DNA of 30,795 bases from Flavobacteriaceae bacterium UBA2540 (GCA_002340765.1 DDMS01000030.1:1-30795), one strand, 5' to 3'; counted from the stretch's first letter, positions 16,434 through 26,500 are shown. Made by a program: numbers and translations. The notes: generated by a model not told the origin, from the sequence alone.

Positions 16434-16464
16434 AAGGTGTTCCGTTTTTAACGGAACGCCTTTA
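16434..16464 (+). terminator. hairpin after tuf (terminator or processing site)
   Basis: A 13-bp stem, AAGGTGTTCCGTT (16434-16446) with AACGGAACGCCTT (16450-16462), with one wobble pair and a TTT loop. The T tail is short, so termination may be partial, letting some transcription continue into tRNA-Trp and secE. Confidence 0.6.
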
Positions 16465-16478
16465 TCAATAATTATAAA

Positions 16479-16551
16479 ACGGGTTTAGCTCAGTTGGTAG
16501 AGCACTGGTCTCCAAAACCAGGTGTCGAGAGTTCGAGTCCCTCAACCCGTG
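16479..16551 (+). tRNA. tRNA-Trp (anticodon CCA)
   Basis: A 73-nt cloverleaf. Acceptor ACGGGTT/AACCCGT with discriminator G, the A1-U72/G73 identity set of bacterial tRNA-Trp. Anticodon loop CTCCAAA in a CTGGT/ACCAG stem. Sits 15 bases before secE. Confidence 0.95.
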
Positions 16552-16566
16552 CAAAATAAAAGTAAA

Positions 16567-16764
16567 ATGAACTTTATTCAATATATCAAAGATTCTTTTG
16601 ACGAATTAAATAACCACATGACTTGGGTTTCAAAAGAGGAAGCTCAAAAAACAACAGTAACTGTGGCAGTTTTTACAATCCTTTTTTCATTAGCTGTTGC
16701 TGGTGTAGATTATGTATTTCAAACTGGATTAGATAACTTTTTCAAATTATTTGTAACTAAATAA
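16567..16764 (+). CDS. secE: preprotein translocase subunit SecE
   Basis: A 65-residue, single-span SecE, the clamp of the SecYEG channel in the inner membrane. It has an amphipathic N-terminal helix with SFDELNNHMTWVSKEEA and a membrane helix at about 30-50. The ATG at 16567 follows the tRNA-Trp; an ATG inside the tRNA (16522) is not credible. Position before nusG is the universal arrangement. Confidence 0.93.
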   Translation: MNFIQYIKDSFDELNNHMTWVSKEEAQKTTVTVAVFTILFSLAVAGVDYVFQTGLDNFFKLFVTK

Positions 16765-16767
16765 ATT

Positions 16768-17316
16768 ATGACTGATTCTTCAATGAAATGGTATGTTGTC
16801 AGAGCTATTGGTGGGCAAGAAAATAAGGTAAAATCCTATATTGAAACTGAAATTTCAAGAGTAGGTTTATCTGATTTTGTAAGTCAAGTGATTGTTCCTA
16901 CAGAAAAAGTTGTTCAAATTAGAAATGGTAAAAAAATAAATAGAGAAAAAGTATATTTCCCAGGTTACATAATGATTGAAGCAAATCTTTCAGGAGAAGT
17001 TCCTCACGTAATCAAATCAATCACTGGCGTTATTGGGTTTTTAGGTGAAACCAAAGGTGGTGAAGCTGTTCCAATGCGAAGGTCAGAAGTGAATAGAATG
17101 CTTGGTAAAGTTGATGAATTATCAATTCAAGATGAAAATGTAGCAATTCCATTCAATATTGGTGAAACTGTGAAAGTAGTTGACGGTCCATTTAATGGAT
17201 TTGACGGTACAATTGAAAAAGTAAATGAAGAAAAGCGTAAACTTGAAGTGATGGTAAAGATTTTTGGAAGAAAAACACCATTAGAATTAAGTTATATGCA
17301 AGTAGAAAAAATATAA
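16768..17316 (+). CDS. nusG: transcription termination/antitermination factor NusG
   Basis: A 182-residue factor that binds the RNA polymerase clamp and links it to the ribosome or Rho. NGN domain: KWYVVRAIGGQENKVKSYIE (6-25), then FPGYIMIEA and TGVIGFLG. C-terminal KOW domain: IGETVKVVDGPFNGFDGTIE. Starts 3 bases after the secE stop. An alternative Met at residue 6 would also give a plausible N-terminus. Confidence 0.95.
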   Translation: MTDSSMKWYVVRAIGGQENKVKSYIETEISRVGLSDFVSQVIVPTEKVVQIRNGKKINREKVYFPGYIMIEANLSGEVPHVIKSITGVIGFLGETKGGEAVPMRRSEVNRMLGKVDELSIQDENVAIPFNIGETVKVVDGPFNGFDGTIEKVNEEKRKLEVMVKIFGRKTPLELSYMQVEKI

Positions 17317-17335
17317 GTGTTACAAATTATATATC

Positions 17336-17370
17336 GATTTGTTTTTCAGCTTCCAATTTTAAAACAAATC
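17336..17370 (+). promoter_or_regulatory. hairpin in the nusG-rplK leader
   Basis: GATTTGTTTT (17336-17345) pairs perfectly with AAAACAAATC (17361-17370) around a 15-nt loop, 16 bases before rplK. There is no T tail, so it is not a terminator. Its place matches where ribosomal protein L1 represses rplK-rplA in other bacteria, but nothing in the sequence proves binding. Confidence 0.5.
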
Positions 17371-17386
17371 ATTAAACATTTTTAAA

Positions 17387-17824
17387 ATGGCAAAGGAAAT
17401 TAGTAAATTAGTTAGATTACAAGTAAGGGGAGGTGCAGCGAACCCATCGCCACCGGTTGGACCTGCTTTGGGATCTGCTGGAGTTAATATTATGGAGTTT
17501 TGTAAACAGTTTAACGCAAGAACACAAGACAAACAAGGTAAAGTTATTCCTGTTGTGATTACTGTTTATAAAGACAAATCTTTTGAGTTCGTTACTAAAA
17601 CTCCACCAGCAGCATTACAATTACTAGAAGCGGCCAAAATCAAAAGTGGTTCAGGAGAACCTAATAGAAAAAAAGTAGCATCAGTTTCTTGGGACCAAAT
17701 AAAACTTATTGCTGAGGATAAAATGGTAGATTTAAATGCTTTTGAATTAGCTCCCGCAATGAGAATGATTGCTGGTACAGCTCGTTCTATGGGATTAAAT
17801 GTAACAGGTAATGCACCAGAATAA
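17387..17824 (+). CDS. rplK: 50S ribosomal protein uL11
   Basis: A 145-residue protein of the GTPase-associated centre; with 23S rRNA it forms the stalk base where elongation factors dock. Typical blocks: KLQ-like start VRLQVRGGAANPSPPVGPAL, GSAGVNIMEFCKQFN, FEFVTKTPPAA and the C-terminal GTARSMGLNV. First gene of the rplKAJL cluster, with a hairpin just upstream. Confidence 0.97.
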   Translation: MAKEISKLVRLQVRGGAANPSPPVGPALGSAGVNIMEFCKQFNARTQDKQGKVIPVVITVYKDKSFEFVTKTPPAALQLLEAAKIKSGSGEPNRKKVASVSWDQIKLIAEDKMVDLNAFELAPAMRMIAGTARSMGLNVTGNAPE

Positions 17825-17844
17825 TCTTTATAAAAAGTAGCAAA

Positions 17845-18534
17845 ATGGCAAAATTAACAAAGAAACAAAAAGAAGCACATGCTAAGGTAGATAAATCTAA
17901 ATCTTATGATTTAGCTGCGGCTTCATCATTGGTTAAAGAAATAACTAATGTTAAGTTTGATGCATCTGTAGACATTGCAATTCGTTTAGGAGTTGATCCA
18001 AGAAAAGCAAATCAAATGGTTAGGGGAGTTGTAACACTTCCTCATGGAACAGGAAAAGACGTTAAAGTCCTAGCCTTAGTTACTCCTGATAAAGAAGCAG
18101 AAGCTAAATCGGCTGGTGCTGATTTCGTTGGATTAGATGAGTATCTTCAAAAAATAAAAGACGGATGGACTGATGTTGACGTTATCATTACTTTACCAAG
18201 CATAATGGGTAAATTAGGTCCTTTAGGAAGAATTTTAGGTCCTAGAGGTTTAATGCCAAACCCAAAAACTGGAACTGTAACTATGGATGTAGCAAAAGCT
18301 GTTCAAGAAGTAAAAGCTGGTAAAATCGATTTTAAAGTTGATAAAACTGGTATTGTTCACGTTGCAATTGGAAAAGCATCTTTTGATGCTGACAAATTAG
18401 CGGAAAATGCAAAGGAAATATTACAAACTGTTATTAAATTGAAACCAACGACAGCAAAAGGAACTTATTTAAGAAGTATTCATATTTCAAGTACAATGAG
18501 CCCCGCAGTTATTGTTGATGTTAAAACTGTTTAA
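17845..18534 (+). CDS. rplA: 50S ribosomal protein uL1
   Basis: A 229-residue protein of the mobile L1 stalk, which helps E-site tRNA leave the ribosome. Family blocks: VDIAIRLGVDPRKANQMVRG, LPHGTGK, GRILGPRGLMPNPKTGTV and GKIDFKVDKTGIVH. Lies 20 bases after rplK. In other bacteria uL1 represses translation of rplK-rplA. Confidence 0.97.
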   Translation: MAKLTKKQKEAHAKVDKSKSYDLAAASSLVKEITNVKFDASVDIAIRLGVDPRKANQMVRGVVTLPHGTGKDVKVLALVTPDKEAEAKSAGADFVGLDEYLQKIKDGWTDVDVIITLPSIMGKLGPLGRILGPRGLMPNPKTGTVTMDVAKAVQEVKAGKIDFKVDKTGIVHVAIGKASFDADKLAENAKEILQTVIKLKPTTAKGTYLRSIHISSTMSPAVIVDVKTV

Positions 18535-18552
18535 TACGTTAAAACTTTAATT

Positions 18553-19071
18553 ATGACTAGAGAAGAGAAATCACAAGTAATACAAGATTTAACAACGACA
18601 TTAGCAGATACAAATACAATTTATCTAGCAGATATTTCTGGATTGGATGCAATAACAACCTCAAATTTACGGAGAGCTTGTTTTAAAGCAGGAATTCAGT
18701 TATCAGTTGTAAAAAATACATTACTTGCAAAAGCAATGGAAGCTTCAGACAAGGATTTTGGAGACTTACCATCCGTATTGAAAGGAAATACATCCATAAT
18801 GATTGCAGAGTCTTCAAACGCTCCTGCAAAATTAATCAAAGAATTCAGAAAGAAAACAAAGAGTAAGCCTATTTTAAAAGGTGCATTTGCAGAAGAATCT
18901 GTTTACATTGGTGATGATCAATTAGATGCTCTTATTGATATTAAATCAAAAGAACAATTACTTGGTGAACTTATTGGATTATTACAATCACCAGCCAAAA
19001 ACGTTATTTCAGCGTTACAATCTGGTGGACAAAAGATTTCAGGTATTTTAACAACTTTATCTGAAAAATAA
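18553..19071 (+). CDS. rplJ: 50S ribosomal protein uL10
   Basis: A 172-residue protein that anchors bL12 dimers to the stalk. N-terminal RNA-binding part with TNTIYLADISGLDA and LRRACFKAGIQLSVVKNTLL; C-terminal bL12-binding helix. Only 18 bases separate it from rplA, so the long structured L10 leader used for feedback in E. coli has no room here; any such control would have to act within rplA or elsewhere. Confidence 0.96.
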   Translation: MTREEKSQVIQDLTTTLADTNTIYLADISGLDAITTSNLRRACFKAGIQLSVVKNTLLAKAMEASDKDFGDLPSVLKGNTSIMIAESSNAPAKLIKEFRKKTKSKPILKGAFAEESVYIGDDQLDALIDIKSKEQLLGELIGLLQSPAKNVISALQSGGQKISGILTTLSEK

Positions 19072-19121
19072 TTTAGCGCACAAATAAACTATAATAAACA
19101 AAATTTTTAAAAACAATTAAA

Positions 19122-19502
19122 ATGGCAGATTTAAAAAATTTCGCAGAACAATTAGTTAACTTAACAGTAAAAGAAGTAAACGAATTGGCTTCAATTTTAA
19201 AGAATGAATATGGTATTTCGCCAGCAGCAGCAGCGGTTGCAGTAGCAGGTCCAGTAGCAGGTGGTGGAGATATAGCTGAAGTTGAAGAGCAAACAGAATT
19301 CACAGTGATTTTAAAATCAGCAGGTCTTTCTAAATTAGCAGTCGTTAAATTAGTTAAAGAATTAACTGGTTTAGGATTGAAAGAAGCTAAAGGAGTTGTG
19401 GATAGCGCTCCTGCACCAGTAAAAGAAGGAGTTACTAAAGACGAGGCTGAAAGCCTTAAAGTAGCCTTAGAAGAAGCTGGAGCTGAAGTAGAGCTTAAGT
19501 AA
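19122..19502 (+). CDS. rplL: 50S ribosomal protein bL12
   Basis: A 126-residue acidic stalk protein present in several copies per ribosome and recruiting translation factors. N-terminal dimer helices (1-30), an Ala-rich hinge (SPAAAAVAVAGPVAGGG), and the factor-binding domain with LTGLGLKEAKGVVDSAP. Followed by two hairpins before rpoB. Confidence 0.97.
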   Translation: MADLKNFAEQLVNLTVKEVNELASILKNEYGISPAAAAVAVAGPVAGGGDIAEVEEQTEFTVILKSAGLSKLAVVKLVKELTGLGLKEAKGVVDSAPAPVKEGVTKDEAESLKVALEEAGAEVELK

Positions 19503-19506
19503 TTTT

Positions 19507-19582
19507 TTATTCCCGTTATAAGAAAATAAAACGGGAAAACAAATTTAGGTTTAGGTACTAAAACTTTTTTTAGTCCTAAACC
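19507..19582 (+). promoter_or_regulatory. two hairpins between rplL and rpoB (candidate attenuator)
   Basis: Hairpin 1: TTCCCGTT (19510-19517) with AACGGGAA (19530-19537). Hairpin 2: GGTTTAGGTACTAAA (19548-19562) with TTTAGTCCTAAACC (19569-19582), one bulged base. Neither has a strong T tail. In E. coli a partial terminator and an RNase III site lie at the same place and lower rpoBC relative to rplJL; a like role is inferred. Confidence 0.6.
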
Positions 19583-19643
19583 ATTTTGTGTATATATTCG
19601 TTCTTTATTTTAATTCAGATTTTAATCAAAAATATATTCTCTT

Positions 19644-22600
19644 TTGGCAACGAAAAACACTACTGAAAGAATCAACTTCGCTACTTCTCAAATGATCAAG
19701 GAATATCCAGATTTTTTGGATATTCAGGTAAAATCTTTTCAAGATTTTTTCCAACTTCAGACCAAAGCAGAAGAGAGAGGTGAAGAAGGTTTGTACAAAA
19801 CCTTCATGGATAACTTTCCAATTACAGACACAAGAAATCAATTTGTACTAGAATTTTTAGATTATTTTGTTGACCCTCCACGTTACACCATTCAAGAGTG
19901 TATCGAAAGAGGTTTAACTTATAGTGTGCCTTTAAAAGCACGTCTAAAATTATTTTGTACCGATCCAGAACACGAAGATTTTGAAACAATTGTTCAAGAT
20001 GTTTATCTTGGAACAATTCCTTATATGACAAACTCTGGCACCTTTGTTATTAATGGAGCTGAGCGTGTTGTTGTTTCACAATTACACAGATCTCCTGGAG
20101 TATTTTTTGGGCAATCTTTCCATGCAAATGGAACAAAGTTATACTCAGCAAGAGTAATTCCTTTCAAAGGTTCTTGGATCGAGTTTGCAACTGATATCAA
20201 TCAAGTGATGTACGCTTATATTGATAGAAAGAAAAAATTACCAGTAACTACATTATTTAGAGCCATTGGTTTTGAAAGAGATAAAGATATTTTAGAAATT
20301 TTTGATCTTGCAGAAGAAGTAAAAGTTTCTAAAGCTGGTTTAAAAAAAGTATTAGGACGCAAATTGGCTGCCAGAGTTTTAAAAACCTGGCATGAAGATT
20401 TCGTAGACGAAGATACAGGTGAGGTAGTATCAATCGAAAGAAATGAAATTATTTTTGATCGTGATACAATTTTAGATAAGGATCATGTTGATGAAATCAT
20501 AGAATCTGGTGCTAAGACTATTTTGCTTCACAAAGAAGATAATCAACAAGCAGATTATGCGATTATTCATAATACATTACAAAAAGATCCAACAAATTCT
20601 GAAAAAGAGGCTGTTGAACACATTTATAGACAATTACGGAATGCAGAACCACCTGATGAGGAAACTGCAAGAGGTATTATTGATAAATTATTTTTTTCAG
20701 AACAACGTTATAATTTAGGAGAAGTTGGTCGTTTTAGAATGAACACCAAACTAGGTCTTGATATTAATATGGATGAGAAAGTATTGACAAGAGTTGATAT
20801 TATCACTATCATAAAGTATTTAATTGAGTTAATCAATTCAAAAGCTGAGGTTGATGATATTGATCACTTATCAAATAGACGCGTAAGAACGGTTGGAGAG
20901 CAATTGGCTGGACAATTTGGTGTTGGTTTGGCTCGTATGGCAAGAACAATTCGTGAGCGAATGAATGTTCGTGATAACGAGGTGTTTACGCCAATTGATT
21001 TGATCAATGCGAAAACATTATCTTCTGTTATTAACTCATTTTTTGGTACAAATCAGTTGTCTCAGTTTATGGATCAAACAAATCCATTGGCCGAAATTAC
21101 GCATAAACGTAGGTTATCTGCGCTAGGACCAGGAGGTTTATCAAGAGAAAGAGCAGGATTTGAGGTTCGTGACGTTCACTACACTCATTATGGACGTTTA
21201 TGTCCAATTGAAACTCCTGAAGGACCAAATATTGGTTTGATTTCTTCGCTTGCTGTTTTTGCAAAGGTTAATAATTTAGGTTTTATCGAAACCCCATATA
21301 GAAAAGTGACCAATGGTTCAGTTACTGGTAACGATACTATTTATTTAAGTGCTGAAGAAGAAGAAGGAAAGAAAATTGCACAATCTAATTTAAAATTAAA
21401 TGCAAATGGTAGTTTTGTCTCTGAAAGAGTAATTGCTCGTGAAGAAGGAGATTTTCCAGTAGTTTCTGCCGATTTAATAGATTACATGGACGTTGCTCCA
21501 AATCAAATTGCTTCTATTTCAGCTTCTTTGATTCCTTTCTTGGAACATGATGATGCAAACCGTGCTTTGATGGGATCAAACATGATGCGTCAAGCAGTAC
21601 CATTATTAAGCCCTGAAGCCCCAATTGTGGGAACAGGCTTAGAAAGAAGGGTTGCAAAAGATTCTCGTATTTTGATAAATGCAGAAAGAGAAGGTGTTGT
21701 AGAATACGTTGATGCAAATAAAATTGTGATAAAGTATGATCGCTCTGAAAAAGAAAAATTAGTAAGTTTTGATTCTGATGAAGTTTCGTATGATTTGATA
21801 AAATTCAGAAAAACAAACCAAGGTACATCCATCAATCTAAAACCAATTGTAATAAAAGGCGATAGAGTTTCTGGAGGACAGGTTCTTTGTGAGGGTTACG
21901 CAACGCAACAAGGAGAATTAGCGCTTGGAAGAAATATGAAAGTTGCTTTCATGCCTTGGAAAGGGTATAATTTTGAGGATGCTATCGTAATTTCTGAGAG
22001 AGTTGTTCGTGAAGATATTTTTACTTCAATTCATATTGATGAATATTCTTTGGACGTTCGTGATACAAAATTAGGTTCTGAAGAATTAACAAATGACATT
22101 CCTAACGTTTCTGAAGAAGCTACTAAAGATTTGGATGAAAACGGAATGATCAGAATTGGAGCAGAAGTAAATCCTGGTGATATCTTAATTGGTAAAATTA
22201 CACCAAAAGGAGAATCTGATCCAACTCCTGAAGAAAAATTATTACGTGCTATTTTTGGTGACAAAGCAGGTGATGTAAAAGATGCATCATTAAAAGCTTC
22301 TCCGTCGTTAAGAGGTGTGGTAATTGACAAAAAATTATTCAAAAGAGCTATTAAAGATAAAAATAAACGAATCAAAGATAAAGAGGCAGTTTCGACATTA
22401 GAAGCATCTTTCGTATCAAAATTTGAAGCGTTGAAAGCCGAATTGGTTGAAAAATTATTCAACTTAATTAGTGGAAAAACATCTCAAGGAATTTACAATG
22501 ATTTAGGTGAAGAAGTATTGCCAAAAGGTAAAAAATACAGCCAAAAAATGTTAAACTCTGTAGATGATTATGTTCACTTAACAGGTTCTTGGACTACTGA

Positions 22601-23453
22601 TGATGATTTGAATGTTTTTGTTGGAGAATTAATTCACAATTACAAAATAAAAGTAAATGACTTACAAGGAAATTTTCGTCGTGAGAAATTTACCATTTCT
22701 GTAGGAGATGAATTACCTGCAGGAATTTTAAAACTAGCTAAAATTTACATCGCTAAAAAACGTAAGTTAAAAGTAGGTGATAAAATGGCTGGACGTCATG
22801 GAAATAAAGGAATTGTTGCTCGAATTGTAAGAGCGGAAGACATGCCTTTCCTGGAAGACGGAACACCTGTTGATATCGTTTTAAATCCACTTGGGGTTCC
22901 TTCTCGTATGAACATTGGTCAGATTTATGAAACTGTTCTTGGTTGGGCAGGTCAAAAATTAGACAAAAAATTTGCAACACCTATTTTTGATGGCGCATCT
23001 TTAGACGAGATAAATAAATATACTGATGAAGCTGGTGTGCCAAGATTTGGACATACCTATCTTTATGATGGTGGTACTGGAAAACGTTTTGATCAAGCTG
23101 CAACTGTTGGAGTTATTTATATGATTAAGTTAGGACACATGATTGATGATAAAATGCACGCGCGTTCTATTGGTCCTTACTCATTGATAACACAACAACC
23201 TTTAGGAGGTAAAGCTCAGTTTGGTGGACAACGTTTTGGAGAGATGGAAGTTTGGGCACTCGAAGCTTATGGAGCATCAAGTATCTTAAGAGAAATCTTA
23301 ACTGTGAAATCTGATGATGTAATGGGTAGAGCCAAAACTTACGAAGCAATCGTAAAAGGCGAACCAATGCCAGAACCAGGTTTACCAGAGTCATTTAACG
23401 TATTAATGCACGAACTAAAAGGTTTGGGCTTAGACGTAAGATTAGAAGAATAA
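19644..23453 (+). CDS. rpoB: RNA polymerase beta subunit
   Basis: The 1269-residue beta subunit of RNA polymerase, forming with beta' the catalytic cleft. The rifampicin-pocket region reads FGTNQLSQFMDQTNPL then HKRRLSALGPGG (about residues 465-500), without an obvious resistance change. Later GDKMAGRHGNKG (about 1040) and the C-terminal FGEMEVWALEAYGA are canonical. The start is TTG, giving MATKNTTERINFA, as in other flavobacterial RpoB proteins; no ATG is available nearby. The antisense open frames inside it are shadows. Upstream hairpins may tune its level relative to the ribosomal proteins. Confidence 0.98.
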   Translation: MATKNTTERINFATSQMIKEYPDFLDIQVKSFQDFFQLQTKAEERGEEGLYKTFMDNFPITDTRNQFVLEFLDYFVDPPRYTIQECIERGLTYSVPLKARLKLFCTDPEHEDFETIVQDVYLGTIPYMTNSGTFVINGAERVVVSQLHRSPGVFFGQSFHANGTKLYSARVIPFKGSWIEFATDINQVMYAYIDRKKKLPVTTLFRAIGFERDKDILEIFDLAEEVKVSKAGLKKVLGRKLAARVLKTWHEDFVDEDTGEVVSIERNEIIFDRDTILDKDHVDEIIESGAKTILLHKEDNQQADYAIIHNTLQKDPTNSEKEAVEHIYRQLRNAEPPDEETARGIIDKLFFSEQRYNLGEVGRFRMNTKLGLDINMDEKVLTRVDIITIIKYLIELINSKAEVDDIDHLSNRRVRTVGEQLAGQFGVGLARMARTIRERMNVRDNEVFTPIDLINAKTLSSVINSFFGTNQLSQFMDQTNPLAEITHKRRLSALGPGGLSRERAGFEVRDVHYTHYGRLCPIETPEGPNIGLISSLAVFAKVNNLGFIETPYRKVTNGSVTGNDTIYLSAEEEEGKKIAQSNLKLNANGSFVSERVIAREEGDFPVVSADLIDYMDVAPNQIASISASLIPFLEHDDANRALMGSNMMRQAVPLLSPEAPIVGTGLERRVAKDSRILINAEREGVVEYVDANKIVIKYDRSEKEKLVSFDSDEVSYDLIKFRKTNQGTSINLKPIVIKGDRVSGGQVLCEGYATQQGELALGRNMKVAFMPWKGYNFEDAIVISERVVREDIFTSIHIDEYSLDVRDTKLGSEELTNDIPNVSEEATKDLDENGMIRIGAEVNPGDILIGKITPKGESDPTPEEKLLRAIFGDKAGDVKDASLKASPSLRGVVIDKKLFKRAIKDKNKRIKDKEAVSTLEASFVSKFEALKAELVEKLFNLISGKTSQGIYNDLGEEVLPKGKKYSQKMLNSVDDYVHLTGSWTTDDDLNVFVGELIHNYKIKVNDLQGNFRREKFTISVGDELPAGILKLAKIYIAKKRKLKVGDKMAGRHGNKGIVARIVRAEDMPFLEDGTPVDIVLNPLGVPSRMNIGQIYETVLGWAGQKLDKKFATPIFDGASLDEINKYTDEAGVPRFGHTYLYDGGTGKRFDQAATVGVIYMIKLGHMIDDKMHARSIGPYSLITQQPLGGKAQFGGQRFGEMEVWALEAYGASSILREILTVKSDDVMGRAKTYEAIVKGEPMPEPGLPESFNVLMHELKGLGLDVRLEE

Positions 23454-23467
23454 TTTTTATAGTTAGT

Positions 23468-23540
23468 AGTTGGTAGTCTTTAGTTGGTAGTTTTTATTTC
23501 TCATAAAAATATTCCTAACAACTAAAGACTAAAGACTAAA
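23468..23540 (+). repeat. repeat-built inverted repeat between rpoB and rpoC
   Basis: Left arm: AGTTGGTAGT occurs twice (23468-23477, 23482-23491). Right arm: a 7-bp unit ACTAAAG runs in tandem (23521-23540). TAGTCTTTAGTTG (23474-23486) is perfectly complementary to CAACTAAAGACTA (23519-23531), a 13-bp stem with a 32-nt loop. No T tail, so read-through into rpoC is expected. Confidence 0.85.
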
Positions 23541-23561
23541 AACTCAAGACTGTAATAAGAC

Positions 23562-26500
23562 ATGACAAGAAAACAAGAGAAGTACACCGTAAAAAAGTTT
23601 AACAAAATCTCAATTGGTTTAGCATCACCAGAATCTATTTTAGAAGTTTCTAAAGGAGAGGTTTTAAAACCAGAAACGATTAATTACCGTACTCACAAAC
23701 CTGAAAGAGATGGATTATTTTGTGAGCGTATTTTTGGCCCAGTAAAAGACTACGAATGTGCCTGCGGAAAATATAAAAGAATCCGTTACAAAGGAATTGT
23801 ATGTGACAGATGTGGCGTTGAAGTCACCGAAAAGAAAGTTCGTAGAGATAGAGTTGGTCACATAAACTTAGTGGTGCCAGTTGCTCATATTTGGTATTTT
23901 AGATCATTACCTAATAAAATGGGATACCTTTTAGGGTTGCCATCTAAGAAATTAGACATGATTATTTACTACGAACGATATGTAGTTATTCAAGCTGGTA
24001 TTGCAAAAAATGCAGAGGGAGAATCAATGCATAAATTGGATTTCTTAACAGAAGAGGAATACCTTGACATCATTGATAGTCTTCCTAAAGAAAATCAATA
24101 TTTAGATGATACAGACCCAAATAAATTTATTGCTAAGATGGGTGCTGAATGTTTAATTGATTTATTAGCAAGAATTGATTTAGATGCATTGTCATTTGAA
24201 TTAAGACATAAAGCAAATACTGAAACTTCAAAACAACGTAAAATAGAAGCTTTAAAGCGTTTGAATGTAGTTGAAGCTTTCAGAGAATCAACTTTAAATA
24301 GAGAAAACAAACCAGAGTGGATGATCATGAAGGCAATTCCTGTAATCCCACCAGAATTACGTCCATTAGTGCCTTTAGATGGTGGTCGTTTTGCAACATC
24401 AGATTTAAATGATTTGTACAGAAGAGTAATCATTAGAAACAACCGTTTGAAACGATTGGTTGAAATCAAAGCTCCTGAAGTAATTTTACGAAATGAAAAA
24501 CGTATGTTGCAAGAATCTGTTGATTCATTGTTTGACAATACTCGTAAATCATCTGCAGTAAAAACAGAATCTAACAGACCTTTAAAATCATTATCAGATT
24601 CATTAAAAGGAAAACAAGGACGTTTCCGTCAAAATTTGTTAGGAAAACGGGTTGATTATTCAGCTCGTTCTGTAATTGTTGTTGGACCTGAATTAAAATT
24701 ACACGAATGTGGATTGCCAAAAGATATGGCAGCAGAATTATTCAAACCTTTTGTAATCAGAAAATTGATTGAAAGAGGAATTGTGAAAACTGTAAAATCT
24801 GCAAAGAAAATTATTGATAGAAAAGAACCAGTTGTTTGGGATATTTTAGAAAATGTAATCAAAGGTCACCCTGTTTTATTAAACAGAGCTCCAACATTAC
24901 ACAGGTTAGGTATCCAAGCATTTCAGCCAAAATTGATCGAAGGAAAAGCAATTCAATTACACCCTTTAGTGTGTACTGCATTTAACGCCGATTTTGATGG
25001 TGATCAAATGGCAGTTCATTTACCATTAGGACCTGAAGCTATTTTAGAAGCACAAATTTTAATGTTGGCTTCTCATAATATCTTAAATCCTGCAAATGGT
25101 GCTCCAGTAACGGTGCCTTCTCAAGACATGGTACTTGGTTTATATTACATGACCAAAGAAAGATTTTCAACACCTGAAGTTCCTGTAAAAGGAGAAGGTT
25201 TGACGTTTTATTCTCCTGAAGAAGTAACCATCGCTTTCAACGAAGAAAAAGTTGAATTGAATGCTGGAATTCGAGTAAGAACCAAAGATATTGACGAAAA
25301 TGGAAATCATGTAACTAAAATTATTAAAACTACTGTTGGTAGAGTGTTGTTTAATGAAGTTGTTCCTGTTGAAGCTGGTTATGTAAATGAAGTTCTTACT
25401 AAGAAAAACTTACGAGGAATTATTGGTAATATTTTAAAAGTTACTGATATTCCTACTACAGGAAAATTCTTAGATGAAATTAAAAACATGGGTTTCAAAT
25501 TTGCTTTCCAAGGTGGTTTGTCCTTCTCTTTAGGAGATATTATTATTCCTGAAGAAAAATATACGATGATTGCTGAGGCGAATGAAGAAGTAGATATTAT
25601 TGTTACCAACTATAATATGGGAATGTTAACCCAAAAAGAGCGTTATAATCAGGTAATTGATGTTTGGGGTTCAACCAACAACAGATTGACTGAATTATCT
25701 ATGAAAAATTTACGTGAAGATAAACAAGGATTTAACTCTGTTTATATGATGCTAGATTCTGGTGCAAGGGGTTCTAAAGAACAAATTCGTCAGTTAACTG
25801 GTATGCGTGGTTTGATGGCAAAACCTAAAAAATCAACGGCTAGTGGTGGTGAAATTATTGAAAACCCAATTCTTTCTAACTTTAAAGAAGGGCTATCAAT
25901 CTTAGAATATTTTATTTCTACTCACGGTGCTCGAAAAGGTTTGGCGGATACTGCTTTAAAAACTGCGGATGCTGGTTATTTAACTCGTAGATTGGTTGAC
26001 GTTTCTCAAGATGTAATTATCAATGAAGAAGATTGTGGAACTTTAAGAGGATTAGAAGTAACTCCTTTGAAGAAAAATGACGAAATTGTAGAATCTTTAA
26101 CTGATAGAATTGAAGGTAGAGTTATTTTACAAGATGTATATCATCCAATAACAGACAAGTTAATTATCAAAGCAAATCAACCAATTTCATTCAAATTGGC
26201 TGAAGAAATTGAAGCATCTGGCATCGATGTTGTTGAAGTTCGTTCAGCTTTAACGTGTGAATCTGCTCAAGGAATCTGTGCTAAATGTTATGGTCAAAGT
26301 TTATCAACTCTTAATAAAATTCAAATTGGTGAAGCTGTTGGTGTAATTGCTGCGCAATCAATTGGAGAACCTGGAACTCAGTTAACATTGCGAACTTTCC
26401 ACGTTGGTGGAGTTGCTGGAAATATTTCTGAAGAAAATAAATTGACTGCAAGATTTAGTGGTAATGTTGTTATTGAAGATTTACGAACTGTTGTTGGTAA

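Noticed and set aside
18535..18552. L10-type autoregulatory leader before rplJ
   Set aside because: Only 18 bases separate rplA and rplJ and they hold no structure.
22031..22462. 143-residue antisense open frame in rpoB (and a 147-residue one at 24095-24538 in rpoC)
   Set aside because: Low-complexity Ser/Asn/Leu/Ile-rich reading of the opposite strand of a strongly conserved gene; no promoter or start context.
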